This document shows positions 18,684 to 26,877 of a DNA stretch of 64,000 nucleotides, piece after piece. Made by a program: the position numbers and the translations under genes. Position 1 is the stretch's first letter. The number at the start of each line of letters is the position of its first letter. Below the pieces are notes generated by a model that saw only the letters and a program-made list of their open reading frames with translations, had not been told where the DNA came from and made no database searches. Where the stretch lies: assembly GCF_003290125.1 (NCBI RefSeq), contig NZ_QMKH01000003.1, positions 1 through 64,000 on the forward strand. The letters are read 5' to 3'. This DNA is from Microvirga flavescens (GTDB lineage: Bacteria; Pseudomonadota; Alphaproteobacteria; Rhizobiales; Beijerinckiaceae).

Positions 18684-19598
18684 ATGACCTCCACCGCTTC
18701 TGCAGCCTCGTCCGGCCATCCCGACCGCTGGAGTGCCATCGGCCTCCTCATCGCCACCGGCATTGTCTTCGGCGCGATGTTCCCGCTCGGCAAGCTGGCG
18801 CAGCAGGCGGGCGTCTCGCCACTGCCCTGGACCCTGGCGATGCTGCTCGGCGGCGGACTTCTCCTCTTGCTGCTCAGCTTCGCGCGAAAGCAGCCCATCG
18901 AAATGTCGCGCCGGCATCTGCGCTACTACGTCATCGCAGGCTTTTTCACGATGGGCCTGCCGTATTTCATCCTGTTCACGGTGATGCCGCACCTTGGCGT
19001 GGGACTCTCCTCCGTCGTCTATACGCTCCCACCCATCCTCACCCTCACCTTCGCCGCCATGATCGGCCTCGAAAGGCCGGGGTTGCGCCGCGTCCTCGGC
19101 ATCGGGCTCGGCTTCATCGGCGCGGCGATCATCGCGGGCCAGCGCAGCAGCCTGCCCTCACCCGATCTGCAAGGCTGGCTGATCCTGGCTTTTGCGATCC
19201 CCGCATCCGTCGCGGTGGGCAATATCTTCAGAACGCGCTTCTGGCCGCCCGGCTCTGCCGCCTTGCCCCTCTCCGCCGGAACGATGCTGGCAGGTGGGAT
19301 CTGGATGACGCTCATCATCCTCGGCAAGGGTCAGGGGCCACTGATCGCCACGTTGGGAGAGGCCCCCTTGTTGGCGCTGCTTCAGGCCGCGCTGAACGCC
19401 TGCCAGTTTCTGATGTTCATGCGCCTGCAGCAGATGGCCGGGCCCGTCTATGTCAGCCAGATGGGCTATGTGGGCACCGCCACCGGCCTCGTTTCCGGCG
19501 CGCTGTTCTTCGGCGAGACCTATTCGCCCTGGATCTGGGCGGCGAGCGCCACCATCGCCGCCGGCGTTCTGGTCGTCAATTCGGACCGCCGGGCCTGA
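18684..19598 (+). CDS. EamA/DMT superfamily transporter
   Basis: Predicted 304-residue inner-membrane protein with about ten hydrophobic segments in two EamA repeats. The glycine-rich tail segment GYVGTATGLVSGALFFGE, followed by SPWIWAASATIAAGVLVV, is typical of drug/metabolite exporters. It starts at ATG 18684, 21 bases after rsmA. Its 3' end overlaps the convergent VOC gene by 23 bases. Substrate is unknown. Confidence 0.88.
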   Translation: MTSTASAASSGHPDRWSAIGLLIATGIVFGAMFPLGKLAQQAGVSPLPWTLAMLLGGGLLLLLLSFARKQPIEMSRRHLRYYVIAGFFTMGLPYFILFTVMPHLGVGLSSVVYTLPPILTLTFAAMIGLERPGLRRVLGIGLGFIGAAIIAGQRSSLPSPDLQGWLILAFAIPASVAVGNIFRTRFWPPGSAALPLSAGTMLAGGIWMTLIILGKGQGPLIATLGEAPLLALLQAALNACQFLMFMRLQQMAGPVYVSQMGYVGTATGLVSGALFFGETYSPWIWAASATIAAGVLVVNSDRRA

Positions 19599-20001
19599 GT
19601 GGCCAAACCTGCGGGACCGGACCTTTCAGGTCCCAGTAGTTCCCGTAGAGATCCTTGAAAATCACGACGAGCCCGTAAGGCTCATTTCGCGGCTCTTCGT
19701 AGAAGACGACGCCTTTCGTGCGCATGTCTTCATAGTCCCGCCAGAAGTCATCGGTGTGGAGGAAGAGAAACGCGCGCCCGGCAGCTTGATCTCCGACCCG
19801 GGCGATCTCCTCAGGCGTCTCGGCCCTGACGAGGACGAGACCGGGGCCGTTCGAGCCCGGCGGCACGACCACGACCCAGCGCTTGCTCCCGGAAAGCGGT
19901 GTGTCCTGAGACAGACTGAAACGGAGGACGCGCGTGAAATAGTCGATGGCCTCGTCGTAATCACGCACGAGGAATGTCACGGCTCCGATGGCTTGTGTCA
20001 T
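19576..20001 (-). CDS. VOC (glyoxalase/bleomycin resistance) family protein
   Basis: Predicted 141-residue single-module protein of the vicinal oxygen chelate fold (VTFLVRDYDEAIDYFTRVLRF at the start, FKDLYGNYWDLK near the end). Two beta-alpha-beta-beta-beta units would form a metal site after dimerisation. Activity may be lyase, dioxygenase or binding, and cannot be specified. It converges on the DMT transporter gene with a 23-base coding overlap. Confidence 0.85.
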   Translation of the reverse strand: MTQAIGAVTFLVRDYDEAIDYFTRVLRFSLSQDTPLSGSKRWVVVVPPGSNGPGLVLVRAETPEEIARVGDQAAGRAFLFLHTDDFWRDYEDMRTKGVVFYEEPRNEPYGLVVIFKDLYGNYWDLKGPVPQVWPLRPGGPN

Positions 20002-20028
20002 CTCAGATCCGCCATCGGATAAATGATC

Positions 20029-20673
20029 TCAAACCTTCGCGGCAAGCAGCCCGTCGATGAAGCCCTTCAGCTCCACCTGCCGTTCGCGGCGCAGGCGCTC
20101 GGAAGCGAGGATGGCCTTCAGTTCACCGAAGGTGCGGTCGAGGTCGTCGTTGACGAGGACGTAGTCATACGCCTCCCATTGGGCGATCTCGTCCCGTGCG
20201 TTGCGCAGGCGGCGCTCGATGACTTCGGGCGTGTCTTCCGCGCGGCGGATAAGGCGCGATTTCAACTCTTCCATCGACGGCGGGAGGATGAACACGCTCA
20301 CCACATCCGAGCGCATCTTCTCGACGATCTGCTTGGTGCCCTGCCAATCGATGTCGAACATCATGTCCTCGCCACGCGCGAGGGCCTGTTCCACTGGCTT
20401 GCGGGGCGTGCCGTAGTAATTGCCGTGCACCTGCGCCCATTCGAGCAGATCGCCGCGATCGCGCTGTTCCTCGAACTCGGCGACATCTTCCATGAAGTTG
20501 TAGTGCACGCCGTTGATCTCGGACGGGCGCTTGGCGCGCGTCGTCACGGAGATGGACAGCTTGATGCCGCGATCCTCGCGCACGAGATTGCGCGTCAGCG
20601 TCGACTTGCCCGCGCCGGACGGCGAGGACAGGATCAGGAGAAGGCCGCGCCGTTTGAGGGAGATGATGCTCAT
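20029..20673 (-). CDS. gmk: Guanylate kinase
   Basis: Predicted 214-residue enzyme that phosphorylates GMP to GDP. The P-loop SSPSGAGKST is at residues 15-24; the GMP-binding region includes SVTTRAKRPSEINGVHY and the DIDWQGTKQI segment. It begins 2 bases after the yicC stop, the usual yicC-gmk pairing. Confidence 0.95.
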   Translation of the reverse strand: MSIISLKRRGLLLILSSPSGAGKSTLTRNLVREDRGIKLSISVTTRAKRPSEINGVHYNFMEDVAEFEEQRDRGDLLEWAQVHGNYYGTPRKPVEQALARGEDMMFDIDWQGTKQIVEKMRSDVVSVFILPPSMEELKSRLIRRAEDTPEVIERRLRNARDEIAQWEAYDYVLVNDDLDRTFGELKAILASERLRRERQVELKGFIDGLLAAKV

Positions 20674-20675
20674 CG

Positions 20676-21563
20676 CTATTCCACGTTCTGCACTTGCTCG
20701 CGGAATTGCTCGATTACCGCTTTGAGTTCAAGCCCAATTCGCGAAATCGACACGTCATTCGCCTTGGCGCAGAGCGTGTTGGCCTCGCGGCCGAATTCCT
20801 GCGCCAGAAAATCGAGCCGCCGCCCGACCGCGCCGCCTTCCGTCAGCAGGCCGCGCGCGGTATCGATATGGGCGCGCAGGCGATCGAGCTCCTCGCGAAT
20901 GTCGGCACGAGCCGCGATGAGCACCGCCTCCTGGTGCAGGCGATCCCGATCGAGCGTCGAGCCCGCGCCCATGATCTGCTCTATCTGCGCCGCAAGGCGC
21001 GTGCGGATTGCCTCGGACTGGCGGGCAGGCGCGGCATCGGCCTCGTCAGTCAGGCGGGCTATCGTCTCAAGATGCTGCTCCAGCACCGCCTTGAGCGCCC
21101 TGCCCTCCGTCAGGCGCGAGGCCTTGAGGCTCTCGATCAGGCGCAGCACGGCGGCCTTGAGATCGGCGAGAAGCGCCTCGTCCTGCCCCGGCTGCGTGCC
21201 CTCCTCCTCGATCTCCACGACGCCGCGCACGTTGAGGAGCCCGTCGAGGGAAGCAGGCTGCACCGTTGCGGGAAGCTCGAGTTCGGCGACCGCCGCGAGG
21301 AGCGACTTCAGCACCTCGCCGTTGACGCGCACCTTGGGGGCCGTCGTAGTTTTCGCAAGCGAGAGATTGAGCTGGCCCTGGCCGCGCGTCAGCGCCTTCA
21401 GGATCGAGCCTCGCGCATCCTCGCCGACGGCATCCATGCCGATGGGCGTCTTCACGCGGACCTCGAGCCCGCGCCCGTTCACCGTCTTGATTTCCCAGGC
21501 CCATTGGGACGAGCCCGTCACACCAGCCTCACGGGCAAAGCCGGTCATACTCGCAATGGACAT
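20676..21563 (-). CDS. yicC: YicC/YloC family endoribonuclease
   Basis: Predicted 295-residue protein with the conserved N terminus MTGFAREAG, central WEIKTVNGRGLEVRVK, and C-terminal DUF1732 region (RLDFLAQEFGREANTLCAKAND). Members are endoribonucleases that take part in RNA decay. ATG at 21563 is chosen because the family starts near MxxSMTGF; a GTG 15 bases upstream is possible. A terminator for mltG ends 16 bases upstream, so yicC-gmk probably has its own promoter or is reached by readthrough. Confidence 0.92.
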   Translation of the reverse strand: MSIASMTGFAREAGVTGSSQWAWEIKTVNGRGLEVRVKTPIGMDAVGEDARGSILKALTRGQGQLNLSLAKTTTAPKVRVNGEVLKSLLAAVAELELPATVQPASLDGLLNVRGVVEIEEEGTQPGQDEALLADLKAAVLRLIESLKASRLTEGRALKAVLEQHLETIARLTDEADAAPARQSEAIRTRLAAQIEQIMGAGSTLDRDRLHQEAVLIAARADIREELDRLRAHIDTARGLLTEGGAVGRRLDFLAQEFGREANTLCAKANDVSISRIGLELKAVIEQFREQVQNVE

Positions 21564-21578
21564 TCTCGATAGCCTCAC

Positions 21579-21612
21579 AAAAGAAAAGAGCGCGGGACCA
21601 TAGTCCGCGCTC
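21579..21612 (-). terminator. Intrinsic terminator after mltG
   Basis: On the minus strand GAGCGCGGAC pairs with GTCCCGCGCTC (one bulged G) around a short loop, followed by TTTTCTTTT. It lies between mltG and yicC. Confidence 0.8.
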
Positions 21613-21658
21613 CTGTATGCCGCAAGAAAACCGGCAGGCGACTCTCAATCAGGCGCCT

Positions 21659-23020
21659 TTAAGGCTGCTTGAGATTGGGGACGGACTTGCCGGAGTTCAG
21701 GTCGAAATTCTTGTTCTTGAGCGGGTCCTTGTTGGTCCCCTCGCTCGCATCGAAAGCGCGCGGGCGCGCGCCGGGCTTGAGCACGGCGGGCGCCTGATCC
21801 TGCGCGAGGGACGGGGACGCAGCGGCGCCACCTTGACCGCGCGTATCATCCTCGGGCTCCACGCGATCCACATTGCCGTCGGTCGTGGCTTTCGCCTTCT
21901 CGATCTGACGCCAGCGGGTGACGTTGCGTTGGTGTTGCTCGTAAGTCTCGGCGAAGGTGTGGCCGCCGGTGCCGTCAGCCACGAAGTAGAGATCCTTGGT
22001 CCGTGACGGGTTGGCGACAGCCTCCAGCGCCGCGCGGCCCGGATTGGCGATGGCGCTCGGCGGCAGGCCTTCGATCACATAGGTGTTGTACGGGGTCGCG
22101 GTTTCGATCTCGTTCTTGGTGATGCCACGCCCGAGGGTGCCCTTGCCGCCCACGAGGCCGTAGACGATGGTCGGGTCGGATTGCAGCTTCATGCGCTTGT
22201 TGAGGCGGTTGATGAACACCGCCGCGACCCGCGTGCGCTCATCGGCGCGGCCCGTCTCCTTCTCCACGATGGAGGCGAGGATCAGCAATTCCTGCGGAGT
22301 CTTGATCGGCAGGTCGGACGAACGGCGCTGCCAGATCTGCGTCAGCGCCTGACGCTGCGCCGCCTGCATGTTCGTCACCATCTGCTGACGGGTCATGCCG
22401 CGTTCGAACTTGTAGGTGTCGGGCAGCATGGAACCCTCGCGCGGGGTCTCGATCACGTCGCCGGAGAGAATCTCGTTGTCGTAGAGGCGCGCGACGATCT
22501 GATCGCTCGTCAGGCCTTCGGGAACCGTCACCGAATGCAGGATGGCCTTGCCCTGGACGAGCGTGTCGATGGTATCCTCGAGGCTCGCCTTTGCCTTGAA
22601 CAGGAACTCGCCCGCCTTGAGCTGGCCGCGCTGACGGTTCAGCAGCGCATAGACCTCGAACAGCATCGGCTGGTCGATGACGCCTTCATCCTTGAGCAGG
22701 GTCGCGATCTCGGACGTGCCGGTGTTGCGGGGGATGACCACGACCTTGTCGGCCTGCAACGGTCCCGGAGCGGACACTTCCTTTTCCAGAACCGTGATGC
22801 CGAAAATCGCGGCGCCGGCCAGGGCGATCAGAAGGGTCAGCAAGCCGCTGACGGTCGACATCATGCCACCGCGGCGGCGGCGCACGCGCGGCGGCGGAGG
22901 AGGAGCGGCCATGGGCTTGATCGCTTCGCTGGGCGATTTCGGCGCGAGGCGAGGCTGCAGGTCGTTCTCCTGCCCCTCAGGCTGCTGCATCAAAGGCGAC
23001 TGCTTTTTTCTGCCGAACAT
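21659..23020 (-). CDS. mltG: Endolytic murein transglycosylase MltG
   Basis: Predicted 453-residue bitopic membrane protein that cuts nascent glycan strands and sets chain length. A proline- and arginine-rich cytosolic tail (PPPPRVRRRRGG) precedes one membrane segment at about residues 57-77. The YceG domain contains the catalytic glutamate motif SIVEKETG at 250-257 and the VFINRL and DPTIVYGL segments. The C-terminal 70 residues are a low-complexity extension. It lies downstream of fabF in the usual alphaproteobacterial order and is bounded by terminators on both sides. Confidence 0.93.
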   Translation of the reverse strand: MFGRKKQSPLMQQPEGQENDLQPRLAPKSPSEAIKPMAAPPPPPRVRRRRGGMMSTVSGLLTLLIALAGAAIFGITVLEKEVSAPGPLQADKVVVIPRNTGTSEIATLLKDEGVIDQPMLFEVYALLNRQRGQLKAGEFLFKAKASLEDTIDTLVQGKAILHSVTVPEGLTSDQIVARLYDNEILSGDVIETPREGSMLPDTYKFERGMTRQQMVTNMQAAQRQALTQIWQRRSSDLPIKTPQELLILASIVEKETGRADERTRVAAVFINRLNKRMKLQSDPTIVYGLVGGKGTLGRGITKNEIETATPYNTYVIEGLPPSAIANPGRAALEAVANPSRTKDLYFVADGTGGHTFAETYEQHQRNVTRWRQIEKAKATTDGNVDRVEPEDDTRGQGGAAASPSLAQDQAPAVLKPGARPRAFDASEGTNKDPLKNKNFDLNSGKSVPNLKQP

Positions 23021-23147
23021 CAGGAAAACTATCTAGAAAGCCGCGTCTCTTCCGCGAACCGGGAGCTGCGCGATGACAAATATGGCGGGCGCCAAATCGG
23101 CGGACAAGCCGCGATAGGACACCTTACCAAGGATTATGGCAAAAAGC

Positions 23148-23181
23148 GGTAATAAAGGCGCGTCCGGTTAAGAGACGCGCC
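23148..23181 (-). terminator. Intrinsic terminator overlapping the fabF stop codon
   Basis: Minus-strand stem GGCGCGTC/GACGCGCC (8 bp, perfect) encloses a 9-base loop that contains the fabF TAA, followed by TTTATTA. The last fabF codons form one arm. Confidence 0.75.
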
Positions 23182-24430
23182 GGAAAACCAGCGACGCGTT
23201 GGTGCCGCCGAAGCCGAACGAGTTGGACAACGCGATATTCACGTCCTTGCGCTTGGCCTTGTGAGGCACGAGGTCGATGGCCGTTTCGACTGACGGATTG
23301 TCGAGGTTGAGCGTCGGCGGAATGATGCCGTCGCGCATGGCCAGCATCGAGAAGATGGCCTCGACGGCGCCCGCCGCCCCGAGCAGATGGCCGATGGCAG
23401 ACTTGGTCGAGGACATGGAGAGCTTGCCCGCCGCGTTGCCGACGATGCGCTCCACGGCCTTCAGCTCAAGCTCGTCGCCCATGGGCGTCGAGGTGCCATG
23501 CGCGTTGATGTAGTCGATCTCGGAGGCCGAGATGCCCGCCCGCTTGATGGCGGCGGCCATGCAGCGATAGGCCCCGTCGCCATCCTCGGACGGCGAGGTG
23601 ATGTGGTAGGCATCGCCCGACAGGCCGTAGCCGATGACCTCGGCATAGATCTTCGCGCCGCGCGCCTTGGCATGCTCGTATTCCTCGAGCACCACCACGC
23701 CCGCGCCCTCGCCCATGACGAAGCCGTCACGGTCCTTGTCATAGGGGCGCGAAGCCTTTGTCGGGTCTTCGTTGAAATTCGTGGACAGCGCCCGGCAGGC
23801 CGCGAAGCCCGCGATCGAGAGCCGGTTGATGGGCGATTCCGTGCCGCCCGCGACCATCACCTCCGCATCGCCAAGGGCGATGAGGCGCGCGGCGTCGCCG
23901 ATGGCGTGCGAGCCCGTGGAACAGGCGGTGACGACCGCGTTGTTCGGTCCCTTGAGGCCATGCTCGATGGAAACGTAGCCGCCCGCCAGGTTGATGAGGC
24001 GGCCGGGAATGAAGAAGGGCGAAATGCGGCGGGGGCCACGCTCGATGAGCGTCTGCGAGGCCTCGTAGATGCCGCCGATGCCGCCGATGCCCGAGCCGAT
24101 CAGCACGCCCGAGGCGCACTGGTCCTCGTAAGAGGTCGGCTTCCAACCGGCGTCATTGAGCGCCTGGGTCGCCGCAGCCATCGCATAGACGATGAAGGGA
24201 TCGACCTTGCGCTGCTCCTTCGGCTCCATCCACTGGTCGGGATTGAAGGTGCCGTTGGAGCCGTCCCCGGTCGGGATCTGGCAGGCGATGCGGCAGGCGA
24301 GATCTTCGGTCTCGAAACCTTCGATCTTGTTTGCGCCGCTCTTGCCCTCGAGGATACGCGACCATGTTTCCTCCACCCCGCAAGCGAGGGGAGTGACCAT
24401 GCCAAGACCTGTTACGACGACGCGACGCAT
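23168..24430 (-). CDS. fabF: Beta-ketoacyl-ACP synthase II
   Basis: Predicted 420-residue condensing enzyme that elongates acyl-ACP with malonyl-ACP. The catalytic Cys170 is in VVTACSTGSHAIG and the two histidines are in NAHGTSTPMGD and KSAIGHLLGAAG. ATG 24430 (MRRVVVTGLGMVTPL) is preferred over ATG 24445 because it matches the family N terminus and has AGGA about 9 bases upstream. It lies downstream of acpP, separated by a strong terminator. Confidence 0.95.
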   Translation of the reverse strand: MRRVVVTGLGMVTPLACGVEETWSRILEGKSGANKIEGFETEDLACRIACQIPTGDGSNGTFNPDQWMEPKEQRKVDPFIVYAMAAATQALNDAGWKPTSYEDQCASGVLIGSGIGGIGGIYEASQTLIERGPRRISPFFIPGRLINLAGGYVSIEHGLKGPNNAVVTACSTGSHAIGDAARLIALGDAEVMVAGGTESPINRLSIAGFAACRALSTNFNEDPTKASRPYDKDRDGFVMGEGAGVVVLEEYEHAKARGAKIYAEVIGYGLSGDAYHITSPSEDGDGAYRCMAAAIKRAGISASEIDYINAHGTSTPMGDELELKAVERIVGNAAGKLSMSSTKSAIGHLLGAAGAVEAIFSMLAMRDGIIPPTLNLDNPSVETAIDLVPHKAKRKDVNIALSNSFGFGGTNASLVFRRVS

Positions 24431-24500
24431 GCTTAATCCTGCCATTTAGACGGGGCGCGGTCCGGGCGGAAACGAGGTTTCGCCTGTCCGGACCATGCCT

Positions 24501-24540
24501 TTAAACAAAATACGGGCGTCGGATGGTTCGTCCGACGCCC
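24501..24540 (-). terminator. Intrinsic terminator between acpP and fabF
   Basis: Perfect 10-bp stem GGGCGTCGGA/TCCGACGCCC around a 7-base loop, followed on the minus strand by GTATTTTGTTT. It would let acpP be transcribed in excess of fabF. Confidence 0.85.
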
Positions 24541-24552
24541 TTGAAGGCCTGA

Positions 24553-24789
24553 TTAGGCCGCGTTCTTCTCAAGGAACTTGATCGCGTCGCCGACGGTCAC
24601 GATCGTCTCGGCGGCGTCGTCCGGGATCTCGACATTGAATTCTTCTTCGAAGGCCATGACGAGCTCGACGGTGTCAAGGCTGTCGGCGCCCAGGTCGTCG
24701 ATGAAGTTGGCATTGTCCGTCACCTTCTCGGCGTCGACGCCCAGGTGCTCGACAACGATCTTCTTCACGCGATCAGCGATGTCACTCAT
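24553..24789 (-). CDS. acpP: Acyl carrier protein
   Basis: Predicted 78-residue acidic protein that carries acyl chains during fatty-acid synthesis. The phosphopantetheine attachment serine is Ser37 in [18 protein letters not shown]. Length and sequence are standard for AcpP. The 242-base gap to fabG is long enough for a separate promoter; a terminator follows directly downstream. Confidence 0.97.
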   Translation of the reverse strand: MSDIADRVKKIVVEHLGVDAEKVTDNANFIDDLGADSLDTVELVMAFEEEFNVEIPDDAAETIVTVGDAIKFLEKNAA

Positions 24790-25031
24790 CGTTCTTTATC
24801 CTCAGTGGCTGCCGCCCCACACTATCCGGAGCGGATCAAGAATTAGATTTCAGTTCAGCGGCTCTGCCCGTTTCTCGCGGGAACGGTCGGCTTACGCCGT
24901 GCAAAGCCGCATTTTTGATCGCCGGTCAACCCCTACGACCCAATGGACCCCATGCTTAACACAAGCTTATCGTGTCTGGCGAGGGGGCGAAGGATTTCGC
25001 AAACAGATTCCGGCAGGCGCCTTAAGCGCCT

Positions 25032-25769
25032 TTAGAACATAGCCATTCCGCCGTTGGCGTGAAGGGTGTGGCCCGTCACGTAGCCAGCTTCGTTCGATGC
25101 CAGATACACCACCGCGGAGGCGATTTCATCCCCCTTTCCGAGGCGGCTCATGGGAATCGTTCCGAGGATGGCTTCCTTCTGCTTGTCGTTCAGGACGTCC
25201 GTCATCGGCGACTCGATGAAGCCCGGAGCGACGCAGTTCACCGTGATGTTGCGGCTGGCGACCTCGGCGGCGAGCGCCTTGGTCATGCCGATCAGGCCCG
25301 CCTTGGCGGCGGCATAGTTGCCCTGCCCCGGATTGCCCGTGGAGCCGACCACCGAGCCGATATTGACGATGCGGCCGTAACGGCGGCGCATCATGTTCTT
25401 CACCGCCGCGCGGGAGAGGCGGAAGGCCGCGGTGAGGTTGACGGCGATGACCTGGTCCCACTCCTCATCCTTCATGCGCATGAAGAGGTTGTCGCGGGTG
25501 ATGCCGGCGTTGTTGACGAGGATATCGAGCCCGTCCATCGCGGTTTCCGCAGCGGGAACAAGGGCTTCGACGGAATCCTTGTCGGCCAGATTCGCCTCGA
25601 CCACATGAACGCGCTCGCCCAGCGAAGCCGCGAGTTCATCCAGCGCCGCGCGGCGGGTGCCGGAGATAGCGACGGTTGCGCCCTGGGCATGAAGGGCGCG
25701 GGCAATCGCCCCGCCAATTCCACCGGTCGCGCCGGTGACAAGAGCCTTGCGGCCGCTCAGATCGAACAT
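25032..25769 (-). CDS. fabG: 3-oxoacyl-ACP reductase
   Basis: Predicted 245-residue NADPH-dependent SDR enzyme that reduces 3-oxoacyl-ACP. Cofactor motif TGATGGIGGAIA is at residues 12-23 and NNAG at 86-89. The catalytic residues are Ser139 (NIGSVVG), Tyr152 and Lys156 (NYAAAKAG). It follows fabD by 12 bases. Confidence 0.95.
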   Translation of the reverse strand: MFDLSGRKALVTGATGGIGGAIARALHAQGATVAISGTRRAALDELAASLGERVHVVEANLADKDSVEALVPAAETAMDGLDILVNNAGITRDNLFMRMKDEEWDQVIAVNLTAAFRLSRAAVKNMMRRRYGRIVNIGSVVGSTGNPGQGNYAAAKAGLIGMTKALAAEVASRNITVNCVAPGFIESPMTDVLNDKQKEAILGTIPMSRLGKGDEIASAVVYLASNEAGYVTGHTLHANGGMAMF

Positions 25770-25781
25770 GAAAGGCTCTCC

Positions 25782-26729
25782 TCAACCTTGAAGGGATGCT
25801 TTGAAGGTGGCGACGTCGTCGGGCCCGCCGATGGCCGTGGCGGCCGCTCCCGCCGCGATGCGTTTCACGAGTCCGGTCAAGACCTTGCCGGCCCCGACCT
25901 CATAGAACGATTCAACGCCTTGAGACGCCATGTAAGCGACGCTTTCGCGCCAGCGGACCGTGCCCGTGACCTGACGGACGAGGCAGTCGCGGATGGCGAC
26001 GGGGTCGGAGACTGGGCCGGCCAGCACGTTGGCCACCACCGGAACCGACGGCGCGTTGACGGTCACCTTCGCCAGAGCCTCCCGCATCGCCTCGGCGGCG
26101 GGGGCCATCAGGGAACAATGGAAGGGGGCGGACACGGGCAGCATCACCGCGCGCTTGGCGCCCTTTTCCTGGGCGATGACGACCGCGCGCTCAACGGCGG
26201 CCTTGTGGCCGGAAACGACGACCTGAGCGCCGCCATTGTCGTTGGCCGTATCGCAGACCTCGCCCTGCGCCGCCTCACGGGCGACCTCAAGGGCCGCCTC
26301 GAACTCGAGGCCGAGAAGGGCCGCCATGGCCCCCTGCCCGACCGGCACCGCGCTCTGCATGGCGTTGCCGCGAATGCGCAGCAAACGGGCCGTATCGGCG
26401 ATGGAAAGGGTTCCCACTGCGGCAAGGGCCGAATATTCGCCGAGCGAGTGGCCGGCGACAAAGGCGGCATCGCGCTTCAGGTCGAGCCCGGCCTCAGCCT
26501 CCAGCACGCGGATTGCGGCGAGGCTGACGGCCATCAGGGCCGGCTGGGTGTTGGCGGTAAGCGTCAATTCCTCCGCCGGACCATCCCAGATGATGCTGGA
26601 CAGCTTCTGGGAGAGAGCCTCGTCCACCTCATCGAACACGGCCTTGGCCTGCGGAAATGCATCGGCAAGGGCCTTGCCCATCCCGACCGACTGGCTTCCC
26701 TGACCGGGAAACACGAATGCGCGCTTCAT
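25782..26729 (-). CDS. fabD: Malonyl-CoA:ACP acyltransferase
   Basis: Predicted 315-residue enzyme that loads malonyl groups onto AcpP. The N-terminal FPGQGSQSVGMG, nucleophile Ser95 in GHSLGEYSAL and the histidine in SAPFHCSLM are diagnostic. It is the first gene of the fabD-fabG-acpP-fabF-mltG series and is divergent from the AlgI-like gene across a 148-base gap. Confidence 0.95.
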   Translation of the reverse strand: MKRAFVFPGQGSQSVGMGKALADAFPQAKAVFDEVDEALSQKLSSIIWDGPAEELTLTANTQPALMAVSLAAIRVLEAEAGLDLKRDAAFVAGHSLGEYSALAAVGTLSIADTARLLRIRGNAMQSAVPVGQGAMAALLGLEFEAALEVAREAAQGEVCDTANDNGGAQVVVSGHKAAVERAVVIAQEKGAKRAVMLPVSAPFHCSLMAPAAEAMREALAKVTVNAPSVPVVANVLAGPVSDPVAIRDCLVRQVTGTVRWRESVAYMASQGVESFYEVGAGKVLTGLVKRIAAGAAATAIGGPDDVATFKASLQG

Positions 26730-26877
26730 GAAGTGACGCCTTTATTTTCAAAAATCCGCGCGGGACTCGCACCCACTGGCCCGGGAGTCAAGCGTTTGGG
26801 CGGTTCTCCACAAAGCCCGGGCTTGCGGAAAGGAGGAGACCCGCATAAGCGAACGCTTCAAAGTCACACGATGCTCG

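Noticed and set aside
20023..21603. 526-residue frame on the plus strand
   Set aside because: Antisense to gmk and yicC; it is Ser/Arg-rich in the usual way of GC-rich shadow frames.
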